Position numbers and translations under genes: made by a program. A stretch of 64,000 nucleotides of DNA from the NCBI GenBank assembly GCA_030446625.1, contig JAUJMY010000002.1:62001-126000 (forward strand), read 5' to 3'. The notes under the pieces are model-generated. The model was not told where the DNA came from. It saw only the letters and a program-made list of their open reading frames with translations, and did no database searches. Below are positions 1-9,291 of this stretch, one piece after another; the first letter of the stretch is position 1; each line of letters begins with the position of its first letter. The stretch comes from Gaiellaceae bacterium (GTDB taxonomy: Bacteria; Actinomycetota; Thermoleophilia; Gaiellales; Gaiellaceae).

Positions 1-2240
1 CGAGAAGAAGACGATCGGCGCCTCCTGCCCCTGGAACTTGTCCACCGTCCCGACCGCGACCGCCGCCGGCAGCTTCGCGCGCAGGCAGCGCACCTGCGCG
101 TTGTACGGCGCGACGACGAGGATGTCGCCGTGGCGGATCGGCCTCGCGACGCCGTTGCAGTCCGTCCATCCGTGCCGCCGGCGAGTCCGCTCGATCTCGG
201 CCGCGATCCGCTCTGCCTCCTCGGGCGACGACGCGCGGTGCCCGACGTGCTCGACCGCCACGTAGCGCAGGCCCGTCTCGAACTCGAAGCTCGCCGTCGC
301 CTGGTTCGCGCACACGTCGGCCGGGTGCAGCCGCTCGTACGACGTCTGCGAGGATGAACTCGCACACGTCCGCGTGCATGCGCCACGTGAGCCCGAGGAA
401 GAAGCCGCAACTCGGGCGTCCCGCGGATGTCGTCTCCGCCTCGTCCAGCAGGTGCTCGAGGACGGAGCAGCCGGCGCCCTCGGGATGGATGCCCTGCGCG
501 ACCTGCGCGAGCACCAACTGCTGCGGGTCACCCAGCAGGACGAGGTTCCGCGCGCACGTGCCCATCGCGAGCGCGTCCGCGAGCGCAACCTGCCGCCGCC
601 TCGACATCGACGAAGAGCGTGTCCACCACGCCTCGGTCGGGAGGTGGTCGAGAAGATGACGAACAGCCACGCGGTGCCGGCGGGCACCATCGACACGTCC
701 TCGTCGGGCTCGAAGTAGTCGGCGTCCTTCTCCGACGCGCCGACGAACGCGGCCCTCGTACTTGCCGACGGGATCACGCTTGAGCCCGCGTGAAAACTGG
801 CGCAACGCGCTACCGAGGACGGCGACGCGTCTCCCCGACCTCGACGCAGGCGCGTTCACGATCGCCTTGTGGCTCGTCGCGGCAGCCGACGCGCCGGCCG
901 AGCCGCACCAGGTGGACGAGCAGCGCGCGCGCCCGTGTACGTCTTGCCGGAGCCCGGCGGCCCCCTGCACGAAGAGGTCGCCATCCCGTCGAGATTCTCG
1001 ACGACCCGCTTCGCCACCGTCCCGAGATCGTCCTGCGGCAGCGGCGCGCCCACCGCGTTGCCCGCGCACGCGCGGCAGATCGCGCCGCAGCACCGCCCCC
1101 AGCGCCGGATAACGCCAGTCGATCTCCGCCGCGATCCGACTCGGCCGAGCCGGCGACAGCGCCGCCCGCTGCGCCGGCTCGTCGGCAGCGGCCCGCCCGG
1201 GATCGCGCAGACGTCCGCCGGGTGCAGCGGCCGTTCGCGCACACTCTCCGAGCGGTAGAGCTCGAGGCTCGCCCCGCTCCGGCGGATCGTCGACGCTCGT
1301 CGAGCTGGCCGGAGCACCGAGCGTGAGCGGGTCGTAGACGCCCTGCCCGTCGGAGAGCTGCTGCTGCTGCGGCGGGAACGCGAACGTGCGCACGTCCCCC
1401 TCCCATCCCGCGACCCGCGCCGGACGAGCTCGAGCATCCTCGATCGCCTCGCGAAGAGTCGCGCCCGATCAGCTCGTCGTCGGGCGTCCGCCCGCGCCGG
1501 TTGAAGAACGCCCACCAGACCGGCTTCGCCCGCGCCCGCGGTAGTCGAGCAGCCGCGACGCGACGCACGCGCTCCGGGATCGCCTTGTGGCTCGTCGCCG
1601 TCAGCCGCGCGCGCAGCCTCGCCGTCTCCGCCGCCGTCTCCTGTGGCTCGCCCGGCGGCCCCTCCGAAGAGGTAGCTCTCGAACCACGGGATCGGCCTCG
1701 AGACGCCTCCGCGGCGCGCCGCAGCCCGAGCACGCGCCAGTCGCGCAGATCGAGCGCCGAGAGCGCAGTCCTCCTCGTTGTACTCGGCGATCACCGTCGC
1801 CCGCCGCGCCTGGTCGCGCGTCTCGAGCCACTCCTCGTACATGACGATCGAGTCGTCGCCGGCGCGCAGGTCGGCGCCGCGCTCCATGTAGAACTGCTCG
1901 ATGCTCTTCAGCGAGCGGGTAGTTCGCCTGGTCGCGACGCGCGGATGCCCTGGCGGACGACCTTGAAGAGGTCGACGAAGACCTCGCGCCGGAGCAGGTC
2001 GTCGATCTCGTCCTCCGGCGTCAGACGCCGTAGCGCCCCACCAGACTGCTTCAGCACCGACGTCTCGTACGCCGCGTAGTGGTAGACGTCTCCGCCTCTC
2101 GGGTCGCGCCGAGGCGGCTCGCGCACGAACCACGGGATACCCAAGCCTCCTCGCGCCGCAGGAGCAGTCGCGCAGCTCGAGCGTCGAGGCAGTCCTCCTC
2201 GTCGTGCGCCCGTCTCAGGGCGTGGAAGCGAGCCACTCCT
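1..2240 (-). pseudogene. degraded copy of the TM0106-type nuclease/helicase gene
   Basis: The stretch aligns almost throughout with 4789-6820, the C-terminal helicase half of the better copy, in the same orientation. It carries a small insertion, deletion or substitution every few tens of bases, so no frame stays open. Near 2040-2240 it becomes a mosaic: pieces matching about 6710, 6350-6440, 6815 and 6485 follow one another out of order. Insertions outnumber deletions. This is either an old, heavily decayed duplicate or an unpolished error-rich repeat at an assembly edge; the sequence alone cannot separate the two. It can encode nothing functional as written. Confidence 0.8.
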
Positions 2241-2279
2241 CGTACATGTCGAGTCGTCGCCGGCGGCCGACGCGGCTCC

Positions 2280-2420
2280 GCGGGCGCGAGCACGGTCCGC
2301 GGCAGCACGTATCCGCGCCTCCGCTCCTACCGCCGCAGGGTCGCGCCGAGCCGCGACATCCGCGCGTACCTCGGCGACGATCGCCGCGAGAGCGCGACGC
2401 AGGTCGTCGAGGTCGGACAT
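2280..2420 (-). pseudogene. 5' fragment of an unidentified gene
   Basis: An ATG at 2420 opens about 46 codons with a clean coding look (MSDLDDLRRALAAIVAEVRA, helical and charged), preceded by a TACGCT box 7 nt upstream. The frame then runs into the degraded helicase copy, where similarity to anything coherent ends. I read it as the surviving start of a host gene whose remainder was replaced when the helicase copy arrived. The family is not recognisable from so little. Confidence 0.4.
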
Positions 2421-2427
2421 CGGCGCG

Positions 2428-2433
2428 AGCGTA
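2428..2433 (-). promoter_or_regulatory. -10 box TACGCT, leaderless type
   Basis: TACGCT lies 7 nt before the ATG at 2420, the spacing expected if transcription starts at the start codon. Confidence 0.45.
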
Positions 2434-2517
2434 GCCCGCGCACCGTCCGGCAGCAGGAACGTCCGGACGGGGCCGATAGTGTCGCCGCTCTGTCTGCGAC
2501 CAGAGAGGTGGCCCTTG

Positions 2518-3144
2518 ATGCTCCCGTCCTTCAGCACTCGTACGAGCGGCACGCTGCTCGCGTTCGCCGGCGTCGTCGGTGCGGTCGCGCTCGTGCTGAC
2601 CGAAGCCGTGAGCGACGACCTGTTCTTCGCGATGGCCGGATTGGGCCTCCTTGCGCTTCTCGGCCTCCCCGCCGTCCGCGCCGTCGACCGCGCGATGCCG
2701 ACGCGCATCGGCGTCGGCTTGGCCGTTGCGGGCCTCGCGATCCTGACGGGGATCCTCGTCCTCGTCGGTCTCGCCGTCGCGCTGACGGACTTCGATCCCG
2801 ACGAAGCGGGCTGGGCGTTCGCGATTCTGCTGATCGGCTTTGGCGCCACGATCGTGGGGCTGTTCGTCCTCGGCGTGTCGATCCTCGTCGGTCGCTCGCT
2901 GCCGCGTGCGATCGGCGCGCTGCTTGCATTCGCCCTGCCGGCAGGCTTGCTGATCGACGTCGCGACGGGCGCGATCGACGACGAGGAGGCGACGGCCTAC
3001 GGCTTCTGGGTCGCGATCGGCGGGCTCTCGCTCGGCCTGCTGCTGCTCGGGCTCGCGCTCCGCTCGCGCGAGGCAGGCGGCGCGCGTGCCGAGCTCGACG
3101 CGTCCGGCGCGGAGCACCACGCGCAGAGCTCGACGGCTCCATGA
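2518..3144 (+). CDS. small multi-pass membrane protein, unknown function
   Basis: The 208-residue product has about five hydrophobic segments (roughly residues 8-25, 32-50, 58-85, 95-125 and 130-195), separated by short acidic loops such as TDFDPDEAG and GAIDDEEAT, and a hydrophilic C-terminal tail. I chose ATG 2518 over an in-frame start 13 codons earlier because a GAGAGG ribosome site lies just upstream and the hydrophobic region begins soon after. I do not recognise the family. It sits alone between the degraded helicase copy and a MazE/MazF-like pair on the same strand, so it may be cargo of the same island. Confidence 0.7.
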   Translation: MLPSFSTRTSGTLLAFAGVVGAVALVLTEAVSDDLFFAMAGLGLLALLGLPAVRAVDRAMPTRIGVGLAVAGLAILTGILVLVGLAVALTDFDPDEAGWAFAILLIGFGATIVGLFVLGVSILVGRSLPRAIGALLAFALPAGLLIDVATGAIDDEEATAYGFWVAIGGLSLGLLLLGLALRSREAGGARAELDASGAEHHAQSSTAP

Positions 3145-3189
3145 CGTAGCGCGAACGCAGCTTGCAAGCGCACCGCCAGACGCCTTGCG

Positions 3190-3195
3190 TATACT
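3190..3195 (+). promoter_or_regulatory. -10 box TATACT, leaderless type
   Basis: TATACT ends 7 nt before the GTG at 3203, consistent with a leaderless antitoxin-toxin transcript. Confidence 0.5.
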
Positions 3196-3202
3196 GCCGC
3201 GT

Positions 3203-3463
3203 GTGACGATTCAGGTACCAGTTCGTCTGACAGAAGCGGACGCGGCGGCTTTGGACGAGGCGGTCGCGGCCGGACGCTTCAAGAGCCGCAGCGATGCGCT
3301 TCGCGCGGGACTCGCGCACGTGCTGAACGAGGCGCGGGAGCGCGCGATCGACGATGCGTACCGCCGCGGGTACGCGGAGCAGCCACAGCCTGAGTGGGTC
3401 GCGGAGGTCGGCTTCGCCGGCCTGGCTGCATTCGACCGCGCGGAGGGCGGAGAGCCGCTCTGA
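3203..3463 (+). CDS. ribbon-helix-helix antitoxin (MazE/ParD-like)
   Basis: This 86-residue protein opens with a beta strand and two helices typical of ribbon-helix-helix DNA-binding proteins (VPVRLTEADAAALDEAVAAG, then KSRSDALRAGLAHVL at about residues 25-40). The tail (residues 50-86) is charged and aromatic, as expected of a toxin-neutralising segment. GTG 3203 is chosen because the RHH strand starts a few residues later and a TATACT box lies 7 nt upstream. The stop codon overlaps the start of a MazF-like toxin. The family role is to bind the toxin and repress the shared promoter; the pairing with MazF is inferred from the overlap. Confidence 0.8.
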   Translation: MTIQVPVRLTEADAAALDEAVAAGRFKSRSDALRAGLAHVLNEARERAIDDAYRRGYAEQPQPEWVAEVGFAGLAAFDRAEGGEPL

Positions 3464-3768
3464 GCCGAGGCTCGATCTACGACGTCGAGCTTCCACACGG
3501 TCGCCGCCCCGTCGTGATCGTGACGCGCGACCGCGCGATCCCCCTGCTCGCGAACGTCACCGTCGCAGCTGTCACGGGCACGATTCGCCGCCTGCCGACA
3601 GAGGTCCCTCTGGGCCGAGAGCACGGCCTCGCGCGCGACTGCGTCGTGAGCTGCGACAACCTCTTCGCGATCCCGAAGCCAGCGCTCGGCGCGAGGCGCG
3701 GCGAGCTCGCCCCAGAGGGGCTGACGCAATTGCGAACCGCGCTCAGGATCGCACTGGATCTCGACTGA
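3460..3768 (+). CDS. mazF: MazF-family endoribonuclease toxin (PemK-like)
   Basis: The 102-residue product shows the MazF pattern in order: RGSIYDVELPHGRRPVVIVT (first strands and the RPVV signature), TVAAVTGTIRRLPTEVPL, then DCVVSCDNLFAIPKPALG and a C-terminal helix. MazF enzymes cleave mRNA at short sequence motifs. Family homology starts exactly at 3460, but the codon there is CTG, overlapping the antitoxin TGA as CTGA, with GGAG 7 nt upstream. The only conventional in-frame start nearby is ATG 3394, which would add 22 non-family residues inside the antitoxin gene. I therefore favour a rare CTG start, which would keep toxin output low. Length matches the family. Confidence 0.8.
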   Translation: MSRGSIYDVELPHGRRPVVIVTRDRAIPLLANVTVAAVTGTIRRLPTEVPLGREHGLARDCVVSCDNLFAIPKPALGARRGELAPEGLTQLRTALRIALDLD

Positions 3769-3786
3769 CGCACCGAACGCGCTCGG

Positions 3787-4155
3787 TCACTCCGGCGTCA
3801 GCCACGACACGCGGTCTGCGAGTGCGTCCTCCGCCGCGTGCTCGCGCAGAAGCGCATCGAGCCGCTCGACGTACAGGCCGATCGTGCCCGTCGAACGCGG
3901 CATCGAGCGGGGCGAGGTGAAGGCGACGCCGTAGTGGCAGTCGCCGCGCGCCGCAGCCTCGCGAACAAGCGGGATGAAGTCCTGCACGTTCTCCGTGAGG
4001 ATCGCGCGCGACTCCGCGACCAGCCGCCCCCAAAGCTCGCGGTCGTTGAGTCCCCCCAGATCGTCGCGCCCCTTCACCGACACGACGTCGTGTCCGCGAC
4101 TTCTCAGTTGTTCGGCGATCGTCTTGGAGTAGTGCTCGTCGAGCAGCAGCCTCAC
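3787..4155 (-). CDS. DUF5615 PIN-like toxin
   Basis: This 122-residue protein opens with VRLLLDEHYSKTIAEQLRSR, the acidic first strand and helix typical of DUF5615 (Mut7-C/PIN-like) proteins. ESRAILTENVQDF near residues 50-62 places a second acidic site, also as in PIN folds. PIN-like toxins are metal-dependent RNases; activity here is inferred. GTG 4155 overlaps the stop of the upstream antitoxin gene as GTGA, so translation is probably coupled. The DUF433 then DUF5615 order is the usual layout of this toxin-antitoxin type. Confidence 0.8.
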   Translation of the reverse strand: MRLLLDEHYSKTIAEQLRSRGHDVVSVKGRDDLGGLNDRELWGRLVAESRAILTENVQDFIPLVREAAARGDCHYGVAFTSPRSMPRSTGTIGLYVERLDALLREHAAEDALADRVSWLTPE

Positions 4156-4562
4156 GCGAGGATGGCCTGCTCGCGCTCCCAGGCCTCGTGTTCGCGCGCG
4201 CTCGCGGCATGCACCCGCTCCAGCCACGCGTCGACCTCGTCCTGGTACTCCGCGTAGTAGCGCGCTGCGGCGCGAACCGCGATCTCCGGGATGTCGAGGT
4301 ACGACGCGGTGTCGCCGGCCAAGTTCCCAGATGCGCGCAGCGTCTCGACCACGTGCGCCACGTCGAGCCGTGTGCCCGCAAGTGCGGGTCGGCGGCCACC
4401 CGCTCCCTCACGAAAGACGACGAGCGGGTGCCGGTCCATCCGCAAACCCTCCTCGAGATAGCGCTGCGCGACGGCAGTGGCCGTTTCGCCGGCCTCACGC
4501 GCACGCGACTCGAGCGCCGCGAGCAACGTCTCATCGAAGCGAAACGACCGCGGGCGCGCCAT
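4152..4562 (-). CDS. DUF433-type antitoxin with N-terminal RHH-like segment
   Basis: The 136-residue product begins with a ribbon-helix-helix-like start (SFRFDETLLAALESRAREAG) and continues into a DUF433 domain at about residues 50-115, recognisable from GRRPALAGTRLDVAHVVETL and the alanine-rich recognition helices SYLDIPEIAVRAAARYYAEY. DUF433 proteins are the DNA-binding partners of DUF5615 toxins. A TACACT box sits 7 nt upstream of the ATG and actually overlaps the last codons of the neighbouring helicase gene, so the pair has its own promoter inside that gene's 3' end. Confidence 0.8.
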   Translation of the reverse strand: MARPRSFRFDETLLAALESRAREAGETATAVAQRYLEEGLRMDRHPLVVFREGAGGRRPALAGTRLDVAHVVETLRASGNLAGDTASYLDIPEIAVRAAARYYAEYQDEVDAWLERVHAASAREHEAWEREQAILA

Positions 4563-4569
4563 GTGTGAC

Positions 4570-4575
4570 AGTGTA
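4570..4575 (-). promoter_or_regulatory. -10 box TACACT for the DUF433/DUF5615 pair
   Basis: TACACT on the minus strand lies 7 nt from the ATG at 4562. The surrounding 4563-4592 carries repeated TGT/ACA blocks that could form an autoregulatory operator. Confidence 0.45.
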
Positions 4576-7500
4576 CTACAGAGTGTTACAAGCCGCCACT
4601 TCGACCAAGCGGCACAGCGCGTTCACCATCTTCATCTGCTCGATCGTGCGGCAGCGGATCTCGAGCAGCCGCGGGCTCGCGACCAGGCACGCGAGGCACT
4701 TCGCGCGCGACACCGCCACGTTCAGCCGGTTGCGCGAGAACAGGAACTCGACGTTCCGCGGCATGTCCTCCCCGCTCGAGGTCGCCATCGAGAAGAAGAC
4801 GATCGGCGCCTCCTGCCCCTGGAACTTGTCCACCGTCCCGACCGCGACCGCCGCCGGCAGCTTCGCGCGCAGGCAGCGCACCTGCGCGTTGTACGGCGCG
4901 ACGACGAGGATGTCGCCGTGGCGGATCGGCCTCGTCACGCCGTTGCAGTCCGTCCACGTGCCGCCGACGAGCCGCTCGATCTCGGCCGCGATCCGCTCTG
5001 CCTCCTCGGGCGACGACGCGCGGTTCCCGACGTGCTCGACCGCCACGTAGCGCAGGCCCGTCCCGAAGCTCGTCGCCTGGTTCGCGCACACGTCGGCCGG
5101 GTGCAGCCGCCCCTCGTACGACGTCTGCGAGATGAACTCGCACACGTCCGCGTGCATGCGCCACGTGAGCCCGAGGAAGAGGCCGCGCTCGGGCGGGATC
5201 GTCTCCGCCTCGTCCAGCAGGTGCTCGAGGACGGAGCAGCCGGCGCCCTCGGGATGGATGCCCTGCGCGACCTGCGCGAGCTGCTGCGGGTCACCCAGCA
5301 GGACGAGGTTCCGCGCGCACGTGCCCATCGCGAGCGCGTCCGCGAGCGCAACCTGCCCCGCCTCGTCGACGAAGAGCGTGTCCACCACGCCCTCGAGCTC
5401 CGGCCTCGCGAACAGCCACGCGGTGCCGGCGAGCAGGAGCACGTCCTCGTCGGGCTCGAAGTAGTCGGCGTCCTTCTCCGACGCGCCGACGAATGGCCCC
5501 TCGTACTTGCTGCCGCCCTTCTTCAGCCCGCGGAAGCGGAAGCGCTCGCGGACGGCGACGCGCTCGACCTCGCGCAGGAGGTTCTCGATCGCCTTGTGGC
5601 TCGTCGCGGTCACGCCGACGCGCCGGCCGAGCCGCATCAGGTGGACGAGCAGCCGCGCGCCCGTGTACGTCTTGCCGGAGCCCGGCGGCCCCTGCACGAA
5701 GAGGTAGCTCCCGTCGAGATTCTCGACGACCCGCTTCGCCGCCTCGAGATCGTCCTGCGGCAGCGGCGCGCCCACCGCGTGCCCGCGCACGCGCGGCAGA
5801 TCGCGCCGCAGCACCGCCCCCAGCGCCGGATAACGCCAGTCGCCCGCCGCGACCGACTCGCCGAGCCGGATCAGCGCCGCCCGCTGCGCCCTCGTCGGCA
5901 GCGGCCCGCCCGGGATCAGCGAGCGCGGCAGCGGCCGTTCGCGCACACTCTCCGAGCGGTAGAGCTCGAGCTCGCCCCGCTCGTCGTCGACGCGCTCGAG
6001 CTGGCCGGCCCAGACGAGCGTGAGCGGGTCGTAGACGCCCTGCCCGTCGGAGAGCTTGTGCTGCTGCGGCGGGAACGCGAACGTGCACACTTCCCCCTCC
6101 CCCCGCGCCTCGCGCCGGACGAGCTCGAGCATCCCGATCGCCTCCGAGTCGCGCTCCATCAGCTCCTCGGGCGTCCGCCCGCGCCGGTTGAAGAACGCCC
6201 ACCAGACCGGCTTCGCCTCGCGCCGGTGGTAGTCGAGCAGCCGCGACGCGAGCACGCGCTCCGGGATCTCCTCTGCCTCCAGCCGCGCGCGCAGCTCCGC
6301 CGTCTCCGCCGCCGTCTCCTGTGGCTCGCCCGGCGGCTCCTTCTCGAACCACGGGATCGGCCCGAACGCCGCCTCCGCCTCGCGCCGCAGCCCGAGCAGC
6401 CAGTCGCGCAGATCGAGCGTCGAGAGGCAGTCCTCCTCGTTGTACTCGGCGATCCCGTCGAGCAGCGCCTGGTCGCGCGTCTCGAGCCACTCCTCGTACA
6501 TGACGATCGAGTCGTCGCCGGCGCGCAGGTCGGCGGAGCGCTCCATGTAGAACTGCTCGATGCTCTTCAGCGAGTAGTTCGGGTGCGACGCGCGGATGCT
6601 CTGGCGGACGACCTTGAAGAGGTCGACGAAGACCTCGCGCCGGAGCAGGTCGTCGATCTCGTCCTCGCAGACGCCGTAGCGCCCCATCAGCCGCTTCAGC
6701 ACCGACGTCTCGTACGCCGCGTAGTGGTAGACGTGCAGCTTCGGGTCGCGCTCGAGGCGCTCGCGCACGAAGCGGACGAAGTCCTGGAGCGCCCGCTTCT
6801 CCCTCCTCCTCGTCGTGCGCCCACCAGGCGTGGAAGCGGCGGTCGGTGTCGACGACGCCCCAGAGGTACTCGAGCCCACGGTCGGGCGCCCACCACGGGT
6901 CGCCCTCGAGGTCGAAGAAGAGGTCGCCCGGCGACGGCTCGGGGAGGAGCGCGAAGCCGCGCGAAGGCTCCGGCTCGAGCAGGCGCGTCGTGTGCGGCTC
7001 GCCGTTGCGGACGCGGTGCTGGAGCTCCGCCTGCTCGCGCAGGTGCTCGAACGTGCGCGGCTGCATCGTCGGCGGGCGGCGCTCCTCGGTGGCGGCGGCG
7101 AGCGCGGCGACGGTCGCGACGCCCTGCTCCTCGAGCCGGTGCGCCTGGTCGCGGCGCAGCCCGGCGACGAGCGTCAGGTGGTCGTCCGCGTCCCACTGCG
7201 CCTCGCAGCGCGGCAGGAAGTCGCAGATCTGGCAGTGCGGGACAGGCAGCGGGTAGGTCGGCGGCTCCGCGGCGAGCCAGCGCAGGAAGCGCTCGCGCAC
7301 GCGCCGGTAGTAGGCACCGAAGTCGACGGGCCGGAACGACTCGCGCTCGCTCGAGCCGAGCAGCACGTGCATCCGCTCCGGCTCGCGCCCCTGGATGCGC
7401 GCGACCTGCTCGGAGTAGAAGCAGAGCTGGAGGATGTGCGCCGGCTTCGAGTGCCGCGCGAGCTTCGTGTCGGCGACCTCGTAGCTCCACGGGCCGAGGT

Positions 7501-7880
7501 CGGACGGCGTGTCGACGCGCTCGAGGAAGTCCGCGAACCCGCGCCAGCCGCCGTGGAGCAGGACGGCCTGGTAGACGACGTCGACGCCGGCGCGCATCGC
7601 GTCTTCCGGTCTCGCGGGCGGCGCGCTCGAGATCCCACGCCTCGCCGTCGCCGAGCTCGATGCGCCGGACGCTCTTGCCGGCGTCGAGCAGCGACTGGAG
7701 GTAGGCAGCCTCGTGCTCGTCGCCCTTGCGGCGGATCAGCGCGGCGGACGGGTTCTCGCGCGCCGGCCGCTCGACCTGCCCGCGAGCGACGGCGAGCTCG
7801 AGTGCCGTCAGGTGGTCGCACGCGAGGAAAGCGTTGAGGTCGCTCGGCGAGAAGAGGAGATCGCCGTTGCGCCGCTGCAT
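4576..7880 (-). pseudogene. TM0106-type RecB-like nuclease fused to SF1 helicase, two +1 frameshifts
   Basis: Read across the frame breaks, the protein is about 1,100 residues. The N-terminal third is a RecB/Cas4-like nuclease: KGDEHEAAYL (motif I), YEVADTKLAR (acidic-lysine motif) and four cysteines (one in AFLACDHL, three in CQICDFLPRC) that would hold a 4Fe-4S cluster. The middle carries a DnaQ-like segment (LFFDLEGDPWW). The C-terminal half is a superfamily 1 helicase: GPPGSGKT (Walker A), FVDEAGQV (Walker B), GDPQQL and VAVSRAK. Frame breaks are one extra G near 7607 and one near 6802. The first is also present in the duplicate at 10240, so it is likely real and older than the duplication. 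Without the two bases the gene would be intact; the family is thought to act in DNA repair or defence. Confidence 0.85.
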
Positions 7881-7897
7881 CTGCCTATTGTCGCGTG
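7412..7897 (-). repeat. left copy of a ~487-bp direct repeat
   Basis: The first ~155 codons of the nuclease/helicase gene plus about 17 nt upstream recur at 10240-10727 in the same orientation with only scattered substitutions. The two copies bracket the Fic and TIR genes, so recombination between them could delete that cassette. Confidence 0.85.
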
Positions 7898-7947
7898 TGG
7901 AGGCGGCGTGTCTTACACGCACCGGAGTGCCGCAACCCTGCACCGCG

Positions 7948-9135
7948 TCATTCGTCGGTTCCTTCCTCGATGATCCGTAGGTAGTCGCGGTACACGAACC
8001 GCTTGTTGCGCGGGCGCCCCGTCGTTTCGACGACGATTCCGAGCCGTTCGAGGTTGCGTGCGGCATTCCCGACCGTTACCTCGTTCGAGTCGAGCGCGGC
8101 CGCGGCTTGTGGGATCCGGAAGACGACCTCTCGCGTCACGAGGTCGTGGAGCCGCGCGGCCGACGCCGCAGCCCGCCCGAGCCCTTGGATCCGCTGGCGA
8201 TCGCGGTCGACGAGCGCGAGGAGGCGCCGCGTCGTCTCCGTAGCTGAGTGTGCGACCTCGACGACACCTTCCAGGAAGAAGCGGACCCACTCCTCCCATT
8301 CGCCGGCAGTCCGCACCCGCTGGAGCCGCTCGTAGTAGACGTCCCGGTTCCGCTTGAGGTACAGGCTTAGATAGAGGAGCGGCTTCGAGAGGACTCGGTC
8401 CTGGCCGCAGAGTAGGAGCGTGACGAGCAGCCGGCCGAGGCGTCCGTTCCCGTCGAGGAACGGATGGATCGTCTCGAACTGCGCGTGCGCAAGCGCCGCC
8501 TTGACGAGGACCGGCGTGGGCGCGGGCTTCCCGTGGAGGAACCGCTCCAGGTCGCTCATCGTGTCGGCGACGAGCTGCGGCGGAGGAGGAACGTATCGCG
8601 CGTTGCCGGGGCGCGAGCCGCCGATCCAGTTCTGGGTGCGCCGGAAGTTGCCCGGGTCCTGGTTGTTCCCGCGCGTGTCGGCGAGGAGGATCGCGTGGAG
8701 CTCGCGGAGGAGCCTGTTCGAGAGCGGGAACCCCCCGTCGATCCTTTCGAGCCCGCGATAGAGGGCGCGCACGTAGTTGAGCGGCTCCGCGACCTCTGGC
8801 CTCGGCGTACCCGGCGCGTCCTCGTGCTCATAGATGAGCAGCTCAGAGAGCGAGCTCTGCGTCCCCTCGATCTGCGCCGAGAGAACGGCTTCCTTGCGGA
8901 TGTAGGAGTAGAGGAACTGGTCGGGGCTCGGGAGCAGGAGCGTGATCCCGTCGAGGCGCCCGAGCGCCTGGTTCGCGCGGTCCGCGAGATCCTGGAGCGG
9001 CTCTGTCGCGAGCGGAGGATCGGGCGGAAGCGGCTTCGGATAGAAGACGAGGTAGCTCTCGTCTCCCGTCGTCACGCGCCTGAAGGTCCCCGAGCGCGTC
9101 GCTGGTCCCAAGGATGCTTTAGCTGGACGCGCCAC
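7948..9135 (-). CDS. Fic-domain AMP transferase, class II, with C-terminal winged helix
   Basis: The 395-residue protein has the N-terminal inhibitory helix motif SAQIEGTQSS (about residue 85), a Fic_N-type region, and the Fic core motif HPFLDGNGRLGR (about residue 220), with catalytic His and all phosphate-binding residues present. Fic proteins transfer AMP, or sometimes other groups, from nucleotides to a protein hydroxyl; the inhibitory Glu in the same chain marks class II. The C-terminal ~90 residues look like a winged helix (TREVVFRIPQAAAALDSNEV followed by a GRPRNKRFVY wing), so the protein may bind DNA. The GTG start lies 6 nt from a TATGCT box overlapped by repeated half-sites, suggesting autoregulation. 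The target is unknown. Confidence 0.9.
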   Translation of the reverse strand: MARPAKASLGPATRSGTFRRVTTGDESYLVFYPKPLPPDPPLATEPLQDLADRANQALGRLDGITLLLPSPDQFLYSYIRKEAVLSAQIEGTQSSLSELLIYEHEDAPGTPRPEVAEPLNYVRALYRGLERIDGGFPLSNRLLRELHAILLADTRGNNQDPGNFRRTQNWIGGSRPGNARYVPPPPQLVADTMSDLERFLHGKPAPTPVLVKAALAHAQFETIHPFLDGNGRLGRLLVTLLLCGQDRVLSKPLLYLSLYLKRNRDVYYERLQRVRTAGEWEEWVRFFLEGVVEVAHSATETTRRLLALVDRDRQRIQGLGRAAASAARLHDLVTREVVFRIPQAAAALDSNEVTVGNAARNLERLGIVVETTGRPRNKRFVYRDYLRIIEEGTDE

Positions 9136-9166
9136 AACTAAAGCATAGACTGTTTCGCTTTAGTTG
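9116..9166 (-). promoter_or_regulatory. Fic promoter and operator: three half-sites around -10 TATGCT
   Basis: GCTTTAGCTG (9116-9125), CAACTAAAGC (9135-9144) and GCTTTAGTTG (9157-9166) are three copies of one 10-bp half-site. The last two form a perfect inverted repeat. The minus-strand -10 box TATGCT (9142-9147) overlaps the middle copy and lies 6 nt from the GTG, so a bound protein would block RNA polymerase. The Fic winged helix is the obvious candidate; that is inference. Confidence 0.65.
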
Positions 9167-9245
9167 GGCGCGTCCGAAGATAAGCTTGCTTGTGATCAGC
9201 TCGGCGACGTGATCGGCACTCGAGCGGTGTCCGTGGTAGCCTGAG

Positions 9246-9259
9246 CGAACGTGCGTTCG
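9246..9259 (+). promoter_or_regulatory. LexA (SOS) box upstream of the TIR gene
   Basis: CGAACGTGCGTTCG matches the Gram-positive and actinobacterial LexA consensus CGAACRNRYGTTYG at every position and is a near-perfect palindrome. It sits 32 nt upstream of the TIR start and just downstream of a possible -10 (TAGCCT, 9237-9242), a typical repressor position. Confidence 0.75.
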
Positions 9260-9291
9260 CACTCAATCACCCCGGGCTGGCGACGCTAACG

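Noticed and set aside
4477-7704. A 1,000-codon open frame on the plus strand opposite the nuclease/helicase gene
   Set aside because: It is the Arg/Pro-rich antisense shadow of a recognised gene in GC-rich DNA and has no domain.
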